Source: JAJPHI01 sp035541875 (GTDB lineage Bacteria > Desulfobacterota > Binatia > Binatales > Binataceae). Taken from it: a DNA stretch of 64,000 nt. Shown one piece after another: positions 1-8,360 of this stretch (position 1 is its first letter; every line of letters begins with the position of its first letter). Made by a program: the position numbers and the translations under genes. The DNA lies in assembly GCA_035541875.1 (NCBI GenBank), contig DATKML010000004.1, positions 28,348 through 92,347 on the forward strand. The letters are read 5' to 3'. Under the pieces are notes generated by a model that made no database searches, was not told the origin of the DNA, and was given only the letters and a program-made list of their open reading frames with translations.

Positions 1-813
1 CGAATCCGCGGACAGTTGGATACCGCCGTCGGCTGGATGCAAGCGCGCATCGAGCATCGTTTGCTCACGGGCGGAACGGTACTCGTTATCGCCCTGCTCT
101 CCGCAGTGCTAACGGCTGTTGTTGCGGCGCTGATGCTGGCCGAACTGATCGAGCTGATGGGTCTGGGACCTCGAGCTCGGGTGCGTGTCACAGTCGCCGG
201 ATGCTTCGCGATCGGGCTCGGATCGTCCCTAACGCCCCTTGGAGGTCCGCTTTCAACGCTCGCCGCCAGTGGTCTCGGGATTGGTTTCAGCGGGCTTTTC
301 GTGATGCTCGCACCCTTCGTCCTTCCAGGGATTCTGGTCTGCGCGATCGCGGCCGGACTCATCGCGACTGATCATGAGAGCGCGATAGCCTTCGCCGCTG
401 CACGCACCGTCGTACTTATCCGCGAATCAGTTCTTCGCGCGCTCTTCCGAGGGATCGAGATTTACGCGTTTATCGCCGGTCTGGTTCTGGTTGGCGAAGC
501 CTTCGGCCCTCTTGCCGGCCACTACGTTCCGTTGATCAGTCGGTCGATGCTCTATTGGGCCAATACATTGTCAGCTGCGATGGACAACGCGACCCTCGTG
601 GCGCTTGAGATGCGCTCGATGGACCCGGTGCGCGCCCGCGAGGCGATGATGGCACTCCTGATTGCCGGCGGGATGCTGATACCCGGGAACGTCCCCAATA
701 TCGTCGCGGCCGCCGCACTCCGTATCGGGGCGAGCGACTGGGCCAAGATTGGCATCCCGGCAGGCCTCGTGCTGCTGACGCTTTATTTCATCATCCTGCG
801 GCTCGTCGCCTAA
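1..813 (+). CDS. DUF1646 family putative cation transporter (5' end outside window)
   Basis: The reading frame is open to the left window edge, so this is the C-terminal 270 residues or so of a longer gene; the TTG at 16 is probably not the start. The protein is almost entirely hydrophobic, with about seven membrane segments. Two loops are diagnostic of DUF1646, a family related to Na+/H+ antiporter-type ion transporters: GLGSSLTPLGGPLST about 70 residues in, and GNVPNIVAAA near the end. Substrate and coupling ion cannot be read from sequence. It is separated from the next operon by 127 bp containing a palindrome. Confidence 0.75.
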   Translation, partial: RIRGQLDTAVGWMQARIEHRLLTGGTVLVIALLSAVLTAVVAALMLAELIELMGLGPRARVRVTVAGCFAIGLGSSLTPLGGPLSTLAASGLGIGFSGLFVMLAPFVLPGILVCAIAAGLIATDHESAIAFAAARTVVLIRESVLRALFRGIEIYAFIAGLVLVGEAFGPLAGHYVPLISRSMLYWANTLSAAMDNATLVALEMRSMDPVRAREAMMALLIAGGMLIPGNVPNIVAAAALRIGASDWAKIGIPAGLVLLTLYFIILRLVA

Positions 814-882
814 CCGAATCTTCGAATTTCTCGCCGGTACGGGTTGAACACTTGACAGCGCGGCTACGTTTATACGAGTAGA

Positions 883-916
883 GGATCCGCAATGAACGCT
901 TGTTCATGCAGGATCC
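883..916. promoter_or_regulatory. Interrupted palindrome upstream of exbB
   Basis: A 16-bp perfect inverted repeat with core GAAC-GCTT-GTTC (892-907) is flanked on each side by GCA and then by GGATCC, so the arms pair again outside a 3-nt mismatch. It ends 25 bp before the exbB ATG and could be an operator or a leader hairpin. The GAAC-N4-GTTC core resembles the Gram-positive LexA box, but no LexA gene is in view. A TTGACA occurs at 852-857 without a well-spaced -10. Confidence 0.4.
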
Positions 917-940
917 ATCGACGGTAGGACGGTTTTGGCT

Positions 941-1582
941 ATGCAAAATCAGTTCAGCATTCTCGCGATGATCGAGCAGGGCTGGTACGCCACCTACCCG
1001 CTCCTAATCATCTCGGTGATCTGTACGACAATTATCTTCGAGCGGATGTGGGCGCTGTGGGGCGTCGCATCCAGCGCGACCAAGATGGCCGAAGGTGCGC
1101 TGCAGCCGCTGAAGCAAGGCAAGTTCGACGAAGCCCTCAAGCTCATCGACGGCCAGGACAGCGCAGGCCATCGAGTGTTCCACGAAATTATCACCGAGGC
1201 CCAGACGGGTAATCGCGAACGCCTCGAAAACGTCGACGAAGAGCGTCGCTTTGCCGAGATGCTGCGGCTACGCGGCTCGATCTGGATCCTCGCAACCTCG
1301 GGCGCCTCGGCACCTTTTATTGGGCTGTTCGGAACCGTCGTGGGTATTTTGGTCGCCTTCCAGTCGATGGCCGTGATGGGCACGGGCGGCTTTTCGGTTG
1401 TCGCGGCCGGTATTTCCGAAGCCCTGATCTCGACGGCTCTCGGCTTGGTAGTCGCGATTATCGCGGTTATTTTCTACAACTTTTTTTCGCAGAAGGTTGA
1501 GCAGATCAACGCGACGCTCCATATCTGTGCGGCTCGTCTGATCGATGCCGCGATCGTAGGGAGAGAGCTGCGTGGCCTTTAG
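941..1582 (+). CDS. MotA/TolQ/ExbB proton channel family protein
   Basis: This 213-aa inner-membrane protein has the ExbB/TolQ layout: one N-terminal membrane segment (about residues 15-35), a cytoplasmic charged stretch, then two segments from about 125 to 195 with the family loop SGASAPFIGLFGTVVGI. It would form the proton-conducting pentamer that energises the ExbD proteins encoded next. ATG 941 follows AGGACGG at 926-932 and is preferred to the in-frame TTG at 935. It heads a four-gene operon: the first exbD starts inside its last codons, and a VWA protein follows. The presence of two ExbD copies and a VWA partner rather than TonB or TolA makes the exact role unclear. Confidence 0.85.
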   Translation: MQNQFSILAMIEQGWYATYPLLIISVICTTIIFERMWALWGVASSATKMAEGALQPLKQGKFDEALKLIDGQDSAGHRVFHEIITEAQTGNRERLENVDEERRFAEMLRLRGSIWILATSGASAPFIGLFGTVVGILVAFQSMAVMGTGGFSVVAAGISEALISTALGLVVAIIAVIFYNFFSQKVEQINATLHICAARLIDAAIVGRELRGL

Positions 1583-1994
1583 TGCACCTCAAGGCCAAGG
1601 CGGGATGTTCTGGGAAATCAACATCACGCCCCTGACCGATATCTTCCTCGTCCTGCTCATAATCTTCATGGTGACGGCCTCGGTAGCGGTCGAATCGGCG
1701 ACGCATGTCGATCTGCCCACCGCCGAATACACTTCACCGGAAAACAAGGGCGTCATCGTCACCTACACCGCCAATCACGAGCTGTTCGTGAATTCGAAGG
1801 ACGTTCCCGAACGCGAATTTGAACCCGCCCTGCACGACGCACTCGGGCGAGTCGATTCCAAGATCGTGATCTTCCAAGGCGATCGAACGGTGCTGCTGGG
1901 CGATATGGTGCGGATTCTCGATATCGCCAAGGTTGCCGGCGCTGATCAGATCGCGATAGCGGCCAAGCGCGCCACCGGCGGTGGCAACGGTTGA
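1572..1994 (+). CDS. ExbD/TolR family biopolymer transport protein (first copy)
   Basis: This 140-aa protein has a single N-terminal membrane segment preceded by the ExbD signature NITPLTDIFLVLLIIF. The Asp in this segment is the proton-responsive residue of the family. The rest is a periplasmic alpha/beta domain. It starts with GTG 1572, overlapping the end of exbB by 11 nt, so the two are translationally coupled. It is a close paralogue of the next gene, which shares the same transmembrane motif and domain length. Confidence 0.85.
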   Translation: MAFSAPQGQGGMFWEINITPLTDIFLVLLIIFMVTASVAVESATHVDLPTAEYTSPENKGVIVTYTANHELFVNSKDVPEREFEPALHDALGRVDSKIVIFQGDRTVLLGDMVRILDIAKVAGADQIAIAAKRATGGGNG

Positions 1995-2025
1995 AGCGCA
2001 GCGTAGGACGGAGCGTCGAATAGTC

Positions 2026-2550
2026 ATGGCGATTCAGAGCGGCGGCGAACAGGGAGGGATGTTTGCCTCGATCAATATCACGCCGCTGACGGACATTTTT
2101 CTCGTCCTGCTGATAATTTTCATGGTTGCGACGGCCGTCACTATCGAATCAGCGGCGCACGTCGATCTCCCACGGCTCGAATCGTCGAGTCAGCCGCAGC
2201 AGCCGCGCGGAGTGACAGTGACCTACACCGCGGAGCATCAGATTTTCGTAAATCAGAAGCCGGTGCAGGAATCTGAATTGCGGGCGGCGGTCAGCGAAGC
2301 ACTCACGAAAACCGCCGAAAAGACCGTGATCTTCAACGGCGATCCGCGGGTTATCCTTGGCGATGCGGTCAGGATCGTCGATCTCGCCAAGCAGGCCGGT
2401 GCGGAACAGATCGCACTGGCCGTCGAGCATTCTTCCGGGCCTCCTTCGGCAGAGGTGAGTTCGCCTGCCGCCGGCGGGCCGGGACCCGAAGCTGTAACGC
2501 CGGGCGGCGGTCCTGCGCCTGAGCCGGTAGCCCCGTCGAGCGGACCCTGA
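2026..2550 (+). CDS. ExbD/TolR family biopolymer transport protein (second copy)
   Basis: This is the second ExbD paralogue, 174 aa from ATG 2026; an in-frame GTG at 1981 would add a poorly conserved-looking tail. It repeats the NITPLTDIFLVLLIIF membrane motif and periplasmic fold of the first copy. It differs by a 35-residue C-terminal extension rich in Pro, Gly and Ala, which may be a flexible linker towards a periplasmic partner. Its TGA overlaps the ATG of the VWA gene (TGATG). Two tandem ExbD genes suggest a heterodimeric ExbD pair on one ExbB ring. Confidence 0.85.
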   Translation: MAIQSGGEQGGMFASINITPLTDIFLVLLIIFMVATAVTIESAAHVDLPRLESSSQPQQPRGVTVTYTAEHQIFVNQKPVQESELRAAVSEALTKTAEKTVIFNGDPRVILGDAVRIVDLAKQAGAEQIALAVEHSSGPPSAEVSSPAAGGPGPEAVTPGGGPAPEPVAPSSGP

Positions 2551-3779
2551 TGGATACGCGAACGATTATCTGGCTCGCCATCGTCGGCGCGATCGCGATC
2601 GTCGTGCTCACGGTTGCGCTCTATCAACGCGCCGAAGCAAAAGCCAAAGCCGCGCCAATCAATCCCGCGGATGAAGATCCGCTGATGGGCGGGAAGCGCA
2701 AGTCGATCTGGAACGTCTTCCGCTTTATCGAAGGTCCATTCGAAATTTCGATCGCGATCCACATCGCGGTCATCCTCGCCCTGCTGTGGGGCGTACATCT
2801 TGAAGCCGGTCGCAACCTGATCCGGGTGAACTTGCAAGGCGGAGGAGGCGGCGGCAGTCAGGAGATGAAGCAGCTGGACCTGCCTGAGATGGCAATGCCG
2901 GAAATGCACGCGCCGCTGCCGATCGAACGGCCAGTGGTCGCGTCGCAAAGTTCCGAAGCGATCGCGACGGCGACCCACTACGTCCGCAGCGTTGCGGGTA
3001 GCGGAATCGGTGCCGGACGCGGCGGCGGAATCGGCAGCGGTTACGGTCGCGGCGTCGGCGCCGGCTTCGGCGGTTTTATCGCCGGACTGCGCAAGACGGG
3101 TCTCGAGGTTGCGATAGTTATCGACGGTACCGGATCGATGCTCCGGGTTATCGAAGACGCCAAAGGACGGATGAAGCAGCTTGTCTTCGCGATCCATCGG
3201 CTGGTGCCTGGGGCACGCATTGGCGTAGTCGTCTTTGGAGGCCGCGGTGAGCAGATACAGGTGCAACCTCTAACCGCTTCATCTGAAACACTGGTTCACT
3301 TTCTCGGCAGTATCGCCGCTCACAATGGCGGCGAATGGCAGGAAGATACGCTGGGCGCAGTCCGGACCGCGGTCGATCGGATGGGCTGGAAGCCCGACAC
3401 GCACAAGGTGATTATCCTCGTCGGCGACACTCCACCCTTCAAAGAAGACATGGAGCCGGTCCTCGATGAGATCCGCCGGTTGCGTGCTGAGAACGGCTCC
3501 TTCAACACGGTCGACGTAACGACGGAGGAGCACGAGCGGTTCATCAAGGAATTTTACGAGCAGATGGGGATGAAGCCTCCGCCTGACGCGGCGAAGAACA
3601 TGCCCTCCTTTTACAATGAGACGCGTGGCTCATATCAGCAGATGGCCGAGGCGGGCGGCGGTGTCTGGAAAAGCCTGACCAAAGACCAACAGATTAACCA
3701 GCAGGTACTGATTCTCGCCTTCGGCACCGAGTGGCAGAACGAGGTCGCAGCTTTCGGCCGAGGCATCACCGCACACTAA
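2550..3779 (+). CDS. Membrane-anchored VWA-domain protein of the ExbB/ExbD operon
   Basis: This 409-aa protein has two membrane segments (about 7-26 and 67-86) around a basic cytoplasmic loop, which puts the C-terminal part in the periplasm. A Gly-rich linker (about 97-176, with two Gly clusters) leads to a von Willebrand factor A domain from about 185. Its metal-site motif is D192-G-T194-G-S196 and a later Asp lies in GDTPPF. The position after TM2 matches where TonB or TolA would sit in classical systems, so it may be the element driven by the ExbB/ExbD motor. That is inference; function is unknown. Translation is coupled to the upstream exbD. Confidence 0.75.
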   Translation: MDTRTIIWLAIVGAIAIVVLTVALYQRAEAKAKAAPINPADEDPLMGGKRKSIWNVFRFIEGPFEISIAIHIAVILALLWGVHLEAGRNLIRVNLQGGGGGGSQEMKQLDLPEMAMPEMHAPLPIERPVVASQSSEAIATATHYVRSVAGSGIGAGRGGGIGSGYGRGVGAGFGGFIAGLRKTGLEVAIVIDGTGSMLRVIEDAKGRMKQLVFAIHRLVPGARIGVVVFGGRGEQIQVQPLTASSETLVHFLGSIAAHNGGEWQEDTLGAVRTAVDRMGWKPDTHKVIILVGDTPPFKEDMEPVLDEIRRLRAENGSFNTVDVTTEEHERFIKEFYEQMGMKPPPDAAKNMPSFYNETRGSYQQMAEAGGGVWKSLTKDQQINQQVLILAFGTEWQNEVAAFGRGITAH

Positions 3780-3794
3780 GGGTCAGGAACGCAA

Positions 3795-4262
3795 TCACCA
3801 GCTTTCGATTTCGGGGCTCATCGCTTCGAGGATCGTTCCGTCCGGGTCCTTGAAGCACATGATTCCGATTTTGCCCCCTTTGGGCCCGTCGTAACGCTGT
3901 AATGGCGCAACGAACGCGACGCCCTTAGCCTTCAAGGTTTCGTAGGCCTTCTCGATATCATCGATGATGAAAGCGATCCGGCAGATTCCGATATGGTTGA
4001 GCGTCGGATAGGGCTCATCCTTCGGCGGCGGTGGATCGAGAAACTGGACGAGATCGAGCACCGGGGCGTTCGGATCGTCACCGAGGCGCATAAAGACGCC
4101 ACGAAGCTTCTTCACCTCAACACCCAGAGCCTCGCCGATATTTGGTTTGCCACCGCCGAGGACAAAATCCTGCGCTTTTTTGAAACCCAGATCTTCGTAA
4201 AAACGGATCGAGCGTTCCATATCCCGAACGCAGACATTTACGTGAAAGAAGCGACGAAACAT
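3795..4262 (-). CDS. VOC (glyoxalase/dioxygenase-fold) family protein
   Basis: This 155-aa protein is read from the ATG giving MFRRFFHVNVCVRDMERSIRFY, a typical beginning of a vicinal-oxygen-chelate domain; the frame is open upstream to 4316, but that part looks non-coding. The two babab modules are visible: the first has HVNVCVRD, the second has LNHIGICRIAF and ends with DPDGTILEAM. Candidate metal ligands are the His of HVNV, the His of NHIG and the Glu of LEAM. Family members are glyoxalase I, extradiol dioxygenases or epimerases; the substrate cannot be assigned. It is convergent with the VWA gene. Confidence 0.8.
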   Translation of the reverse strand: MFRRFFHVNVCVRDMERSIRFYEDLGFKKAQDFVLGGGKPNIGEALGVEVKKLRGVFMRLGDDPNAPVLDLVQFLDPPPPKDEPYPTLNHIGICRIAFIIDDIEKAYETLKAKGVAFVAPLQRYDGPKGGKIGIMCFKDPDGTILEAMSPEIESW

Positions 4263-4329
4263 TGAATCATCCTTTGCCGGCGAAGCGCCTTTAATTGCCG
4301 CGCAAGATACTGTCACAAGCGAGCGAGGG

Positions 4330-7300
4330 TCAAACGTCCTGCCGTTGCGAGCGACGCGACGGCCCGAGCAGATAGATGCCGCCAGCGAGCGGCGTCGAGA
4401 AGATCAACGCAAAGACCAGCCCCCCGATAACGGCGACCGCGAGCGGTTGCTGCACTTTGGCGCCGGCACCCATCCCCATCGCGAGGGGCAAAAGACCGGC
4501 GGCGGTCGCGAGGGTCGTCATCAGGATCGGACGCAAGCGAATCGTCGCAGCGTCGATGAGGGCTTGCCTCGGATCAGTTGCGACTGCGGGATCGCGCTCG
4601 GCGTGATCGAGCAGCAGGATACCGTTTTTGGCAGTGATTCCCGCAACCATGATCAGCCCCATGAAAGACGAGATATTGAGCGACAACCCCGTCAGATCCA
4701 GTGCCGCAAAGCTACCGGCGAGACTCGCCGACGCACTGAGCAAAATCGCAATCGCGGGAGTGAGTCTGCCGAACTCCCACATCAGTACGAGGAACATCGC
4801 CACGATCGCGGCAATCAGAACCATCGTTAACTGCTGAAAGGCCCGTTGTTGATCTGCATAGAGTCCGCCGTACTCAAGCGTGACGCCGGCAGGCAGTGCG
4901 AACCCTGCCAGATTCGCCTTGATTCGACTGATCGCGGTGCTCAAATCGATATCGTCGACGCGTCCCGTAATGTGCATCACGGGAACCAGTCGCTCGCGAT
5001 CAAGTTCAGCGCGCTCGCCGCGCCAGCTGAGCGTCGCCAGATTCGAGAGAGGAACGAGTCCGCCTGCGGGTGTGCGCAAAAGCATCGTTGGGATATGGCG
5101 CAAATCCTGACGATACTCCTGCGGGTAGCGTACGCGGACCCCGAAGAGTCGATCGCCGGCGCGCACCTCGGTCGCGACGGTTCCTTCCACCGCAGCTTTG
5201 AGGGCGTCCAGCACGTCTGACGCATTGAGGCCGTAGCGAGCAGTGGCGGTCTGATCGACCAGGATCTCTTCTTCGGGATTGCTGAGAACGATACCGCTCT
5301 TGATATCAACGAGCTTCGGGATCGTACGCAGGCGCGCGGCGATCGCATCAGCCGTCTTTTCAATCGTTACCTGATCGGCCCCGAAGACTTTGATCTCGAT
5401 CGGTTGCGGGGTTCCCGAGAGATCCCCGATGAAATCCTGGAGCACCTGCGAGAATTCGATCTCGACGTTGGGCAGCGAGACCTCGATATTGTGGCGCACG
5501 GAATCCATCACGGCGTCGATATCGCGCGTACGCTTTAATCGTAATCGCACCGAGAAGTCACCGCGGTTCGACTCGGTAAGAAAAAACCCCAACTGCGTTC
5601 CGGTCCGCTGGGAAAAGGCCACCACCTCGGGCGTCGCCCTTAGAACGTCGCGGATTTTGCCCAGCAGTACCTGGGCATCATCGACACTGCTTTGTGGAGG
5701 CAAAACGTAATCGAGAATAAATCCGCCCTCGTCTAGGGCCGGCAGATAATCACTGCCCGTAGATTGATAGAGAACCAAAGTTAAGGCCAAAGCTCCGACG
5801 ACACCCAGTGGAGCCAGGACCGGGACGCGCAGAAAAGGACGAAGCGCTGCCAGGTAGATCGTACGCATCAGGGCGAACACTCGACCATGTTCGCGAGCCG
5901 GGCGTCGCAACCATTGCAGCATCATCTCGAGCGCAGGCGTGAAATAGAGCGCCAGCAGCATCGAGACAAAGAGTCCACCGCCCAGGGTCAGGGCAAGGGT
6001 GCGAAAGAAGACGCCGGTAACCCCTGATACAAAGACCAGTGGCGCGAAAACTACGATTACGGTGGCCGTCGAGGCGATCAGCGGACGCAACAATTCCTTC
6101 ATCGCCTGCGACACACTGGTTGCGGCACTCTCACCTTCGGCGTGTGCACGATGGATCGCTTCGATCATCACGATCGCGTCGTCGATAAAGAGGCCAATCC
6201 CGGCAGCCAGACCTCCGAGGCTCATCATGTTGAAGGTCATTCCCGCCGCCTTCATCACCGCGAACGTAATCGCGATCGTGCACGGCACGACGATAGCGGC
6301 GACCAGCGCGCTGACCACGCTCCAGGTGAAGACGAAGACCACCGCCACCGCCAGGACCAGGCCCAGCGCGATCGCGTCGCGTACGGAGTCGAAGGATTCT
6401 GTTACGAGTGCCGCCTGATCGTAGGAGAGCGAGAAGCGCACATCGGGATAGCGTGTGCGAAATTGATCGAGCAGCGCATGAGTCGCAATCGAAATCGCGA
6501 CCGTATTACCGTCGGGCTGGCGGCTCACACCAACGAGGACCGCCGGCCCACTCTCACTAAAAGTGCGGATGAAATCTTCACGGATAGCGATTTCGACGTA
6601 CCCTATATCACGCACGTACACGGGCTGATTGTTCACCGCCGCGATCGGTACTGCCGCTAATTCGTCGGCGTCCTGCAGCCCGCCATTCACCACAGTGAGC
6701 ATCATGCGATGGCTATCGATCAGGCGCCCGGCCGATTCGATCACATTGGCTTTAGCCAAGCCCGCAGTAACGTCCGCTGTCGTAACACCGTGCTGGAGCA
6801 TCCGGGAGGGATCGAGCTGGACGACATACTCCCGTTCCTTGCCCCCGACCAGTTCAACGCGATGGACTCCTTCAATGCGATGGAGACTCGGGGAAAGGTC
6901 GTAGCGGGCAATATCGGTAAGCTCGGCAGGACCACGGACAGAAGAGCTGAGACTAATATCGATGATCGGAAAGGTGATACTGGTGAGCAGCCGGGTCTCA
7001 AGTTTGGCAGTCGGCGGCAGCTGTGAGCGCACCTGGGCAAGGGCACTGTTGAGAAGCTGAAAGCTCGCGTCCGAGTCGCCCGTATCGCTAAAAACTACAT
7101 CGATCTCGCTACTGCCACGGGTCGTAGTCGAGCGGACCTGGCGGACTCCGGTCACGCCGTAGGCGGCTTCTTCGATCGGGCGCGTCACGGCGACCATCAT
7201 CTGCTGCGAGGGAAGCTCGCCCACGTCAGCGAGAATGATGGCCCGCTTGAACTGTATCTCGGGAAAGACCGCGCTCGGGATAGACAACGCCGCGAACACG

Positions 7301-7359
7301 CCCAGCATCGAAGCCGCGAGAACCGCGAACAGCGCCAGTATCGAATTACCGCGCTTCAT
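4330..7359 (-). CDS. RND efflux transporter permease (AcrB/CusA family)
   Basis: This 1009-aa inner-membrane proton-driven pump has the RND plan: an N-terminal TM helix, a large periplasmic loop, helices TM2-6 at about 330-530, a second periplasmic loop and a second TM cluster. The TM4 motif GIGLFIDDAIVMIE carries the Asp pair that relays protons in AcrB. The C-terminal half has the matching GITAKNGILLLDHAE segment. The substrate could be organic compounds or metals; the sequence does not decide. Its ATG overlaps the adaptor stop by 4 nt, completing a TolC-adaptor-pump operon. It ends at a short basic tail. Confidence 0.92.
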   Translation of the reverse strand: MKRGNSILALFAVLAASMLGVFAALSIPSAVFPEIQFKRAIILADVGELPSQQMMVAVTRPIEEAAYGVTGVRQVRSTTTRGSSEIDVVFSDTGDSDASFQLLNSALAQVRSQLPPTAKLETRLLTSITFPIIDISLSSSVRGPAELTDIARYDLSPSLHRIEGVHRVELVGGKEREYVVQLDPSRMLQHGVTTADVTAGLAKANVIESAGRLIDSHRMMLTVVNGGLQDADELAAVPIAAVNNQPVYVRDIGYVEIAIREDFIRTFSESGPAVLVGVSRQPDGNTVAISIATHALLDQFRTRYPDVRFSLSYDQAALVTESFDSVRDAIALGLVLAVAVVFVFTWSVVSALVAAIVVPCTIAITFAVMKAAGMTFNMMSLGGLAAGIGLFIDDAIVMIEAIHRAHAEGESAATSVSQAMKELLRPLIASTATVIVVFAPLVFVSGVTGVFFRTLALTLGGGLFVSMLLALYFTPALEMMLQWLRRPAREHGRVFALMRTIYLAALRPFLRVPVLAPLGVVGALALTLVLYQSTGSDYLPALDEGGFILDYVLPPQSSVDDAQVLLGKIRDVLRATPEVVAFSQRTGTQLGFFLTESNRGDFSVRLRLKRTRDIDAVMDSVRHNIEVSLPNVEIEFSQVLQDFIGDLSGTPQPIEIKVFGADQVTIEKTADAIAARLRTIPKLVDIKSGIVLSNPEEEILVDQTATARYGLNASDVLDALKAAVEGTVATEVRAGDRLFGVRVRYPQEYRQDLRHIPTMLLRTPAGGLVPLSNLATLSWRGERAELDRERLVPVMHITGRVDDIDLSTAISRIKANLAGFALPAGVTLEYGGLYADQQRAFQQLTMVLIAAIVAMFLVLMWEFGRLTPAIAILLSASASLAGSFAALDLTGLSLNISSFMGLIMVAGITAKNGILLLDHAERDPAVATDPRQALIDAATIRLRPILMTTLATAAGLLPLAMGMGAGAKVQQPLAVAVIGGLVFALIFSTPLAGGIYLLGPSRRSQRQDV

Positions 7360-8360
7360 GGGTTCGCGAGGGTGACCTTTACGCGCAGCCCGTCGGCCAA
7401 GGCATAACCGCCGGACGTAATAACGATCGTGCCGGGCTGAAGACCGGAGGTAATCTGCGTCTGCTTGTCGTTGCGAAGGCCGAGCTTGACCTCCGTGCGA
7501 TGAGCTAGTCCGTCATCGCCGGCTACGAAAACATGGTGAGCGCCCGTAGAGGCTTCTTCGAACAACGCCGCATTCGGCACGACGATCGCGTCGGGAAGAT
7601 CGGCGGTCACAATCTCCACTTCGACTGGTGCGCCGCTCTGCGTTAGACGATCGATGCCCGTGAACTCGATCCGAATCGGCAGCGTCGCACCACCGGCACT
7701 GAAATTGGGCGACTCCGCGCCCACGCGCGCAGCATATTGGATCCCGGGATTCAGGGGCGAGGTGACTATCGCGTTAGCCCCGGAATGCAGCTTGGCGAGT
7801 TGATCAACCGGCACCGCTGCCTCAACATAGATACTTCGCGGATCGGTCAAGTCGGCGATCGGATCCAGTTCTGCGACGATCTGACCATCGCTGACGATCC
7901 GTTGGGCAACGACCAAGTCCTCAGGAACAGTAACTGCAATCGCAGTATTCGAGCTGTGGCGCTTCAACGCGGAAGCCAGCGATGCTGCCTCATTGGGATC
8001 GAGGCCACGCGCTATGGCCAAGCCATTTTCAGCTGCTTCCGCCTCGCGATTGATGATTCGCGCAACTATCTGTCCGCGACTAACCTTATCGCCACTCTGC
8101 AAGCCCAAGCCGACGATTCGCCCTGCCGCCGGCGCGCGTAACATCAGATGGCGTCGTGCGACGGTCGTCCCCAACAGCCGGACGCGCGATTGCATCGGTC
8201 TGCGCGCGACCTTCGCACCTGTAACCGCCATCACTATCGCTGAGGGCGGTGGGGTCTCCTCGTCGCTGTCGGTTCCGCTTGGCTTGGGACCGCACGAGCA
8301 GACGAAGAGCATCAGCGCACCAAACATCAGGAAAAGCTTGAGGGCTCGAGTCCTGATCAC
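7356..8360 (-). CDS. RND efflux periplasmic adaptor (membrane fusion lipoprotein)
   Basis: This 334-aa adaptor bridges the RND pump and the TolC channel. The GTG at 8360 overlaps the tolC stop (GTGA) and is the likely start; the frame is open far upstream, but only as a shadow of tolC. Residues 1-22 form a lipoprotein-type signal ending LFVCSCG. A lipoyl/barrel-sandwich half (RAPAAGRIVGLGLQSGDKVSRGQIVARI) precedes a short hairpin, then the beta-barrel and membrane-proximal domains follow (VVPNAALFEE, HRTEVKLG, ITSGLQPGTIVITSG). The helical hairpin is short compared with AcrA. Confidence 0.85.
   Translation of the reverse strand: MIRTRALKLFLMFGALMLFVCSCGPKPSGTDSDEETPPPSAIVMAVTGAKVARRPMQSRVRLLGTTVARRHLMLRAPAAGRIVGLGLQSGDKVSRGQIVARIINREAEAAENGLAIARGLDPNEAASLASALKRHSSNTAIAVTVPEDLVVAQRIVSDGQIVAELDPIADLTDPRSIYVEAAVPVDQLAKLHSGANAIVTSPLNPGIQYAARVGAESPNFSAGGATLPIRIEFTGIDRLTQSGAPVEVEIVTADLPDAIVVPNAALFEEASTGAHHVFVAGDDGLAHRTEVKLGLRNDKQTQITSGLQPGTIVITSGGYALADGLRVKVTLANP

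Noticed and set aside
2253..3266. Minus-strand open frame of 337 codons across the VWA gene
   Set aside because: It lies wholly opposite exbD and VWA coding sequence, is low-complexity and has no recognisable domain; it is a shadow of GC-rich codon use.
941..3779. Zorya-type phage defence
   Set aside because: The channel gene is of the ExbB type and the partners are ExbD and VWA rather than ZorB, ZorC/D or ZorE; no nuclease or helicase adjoins.
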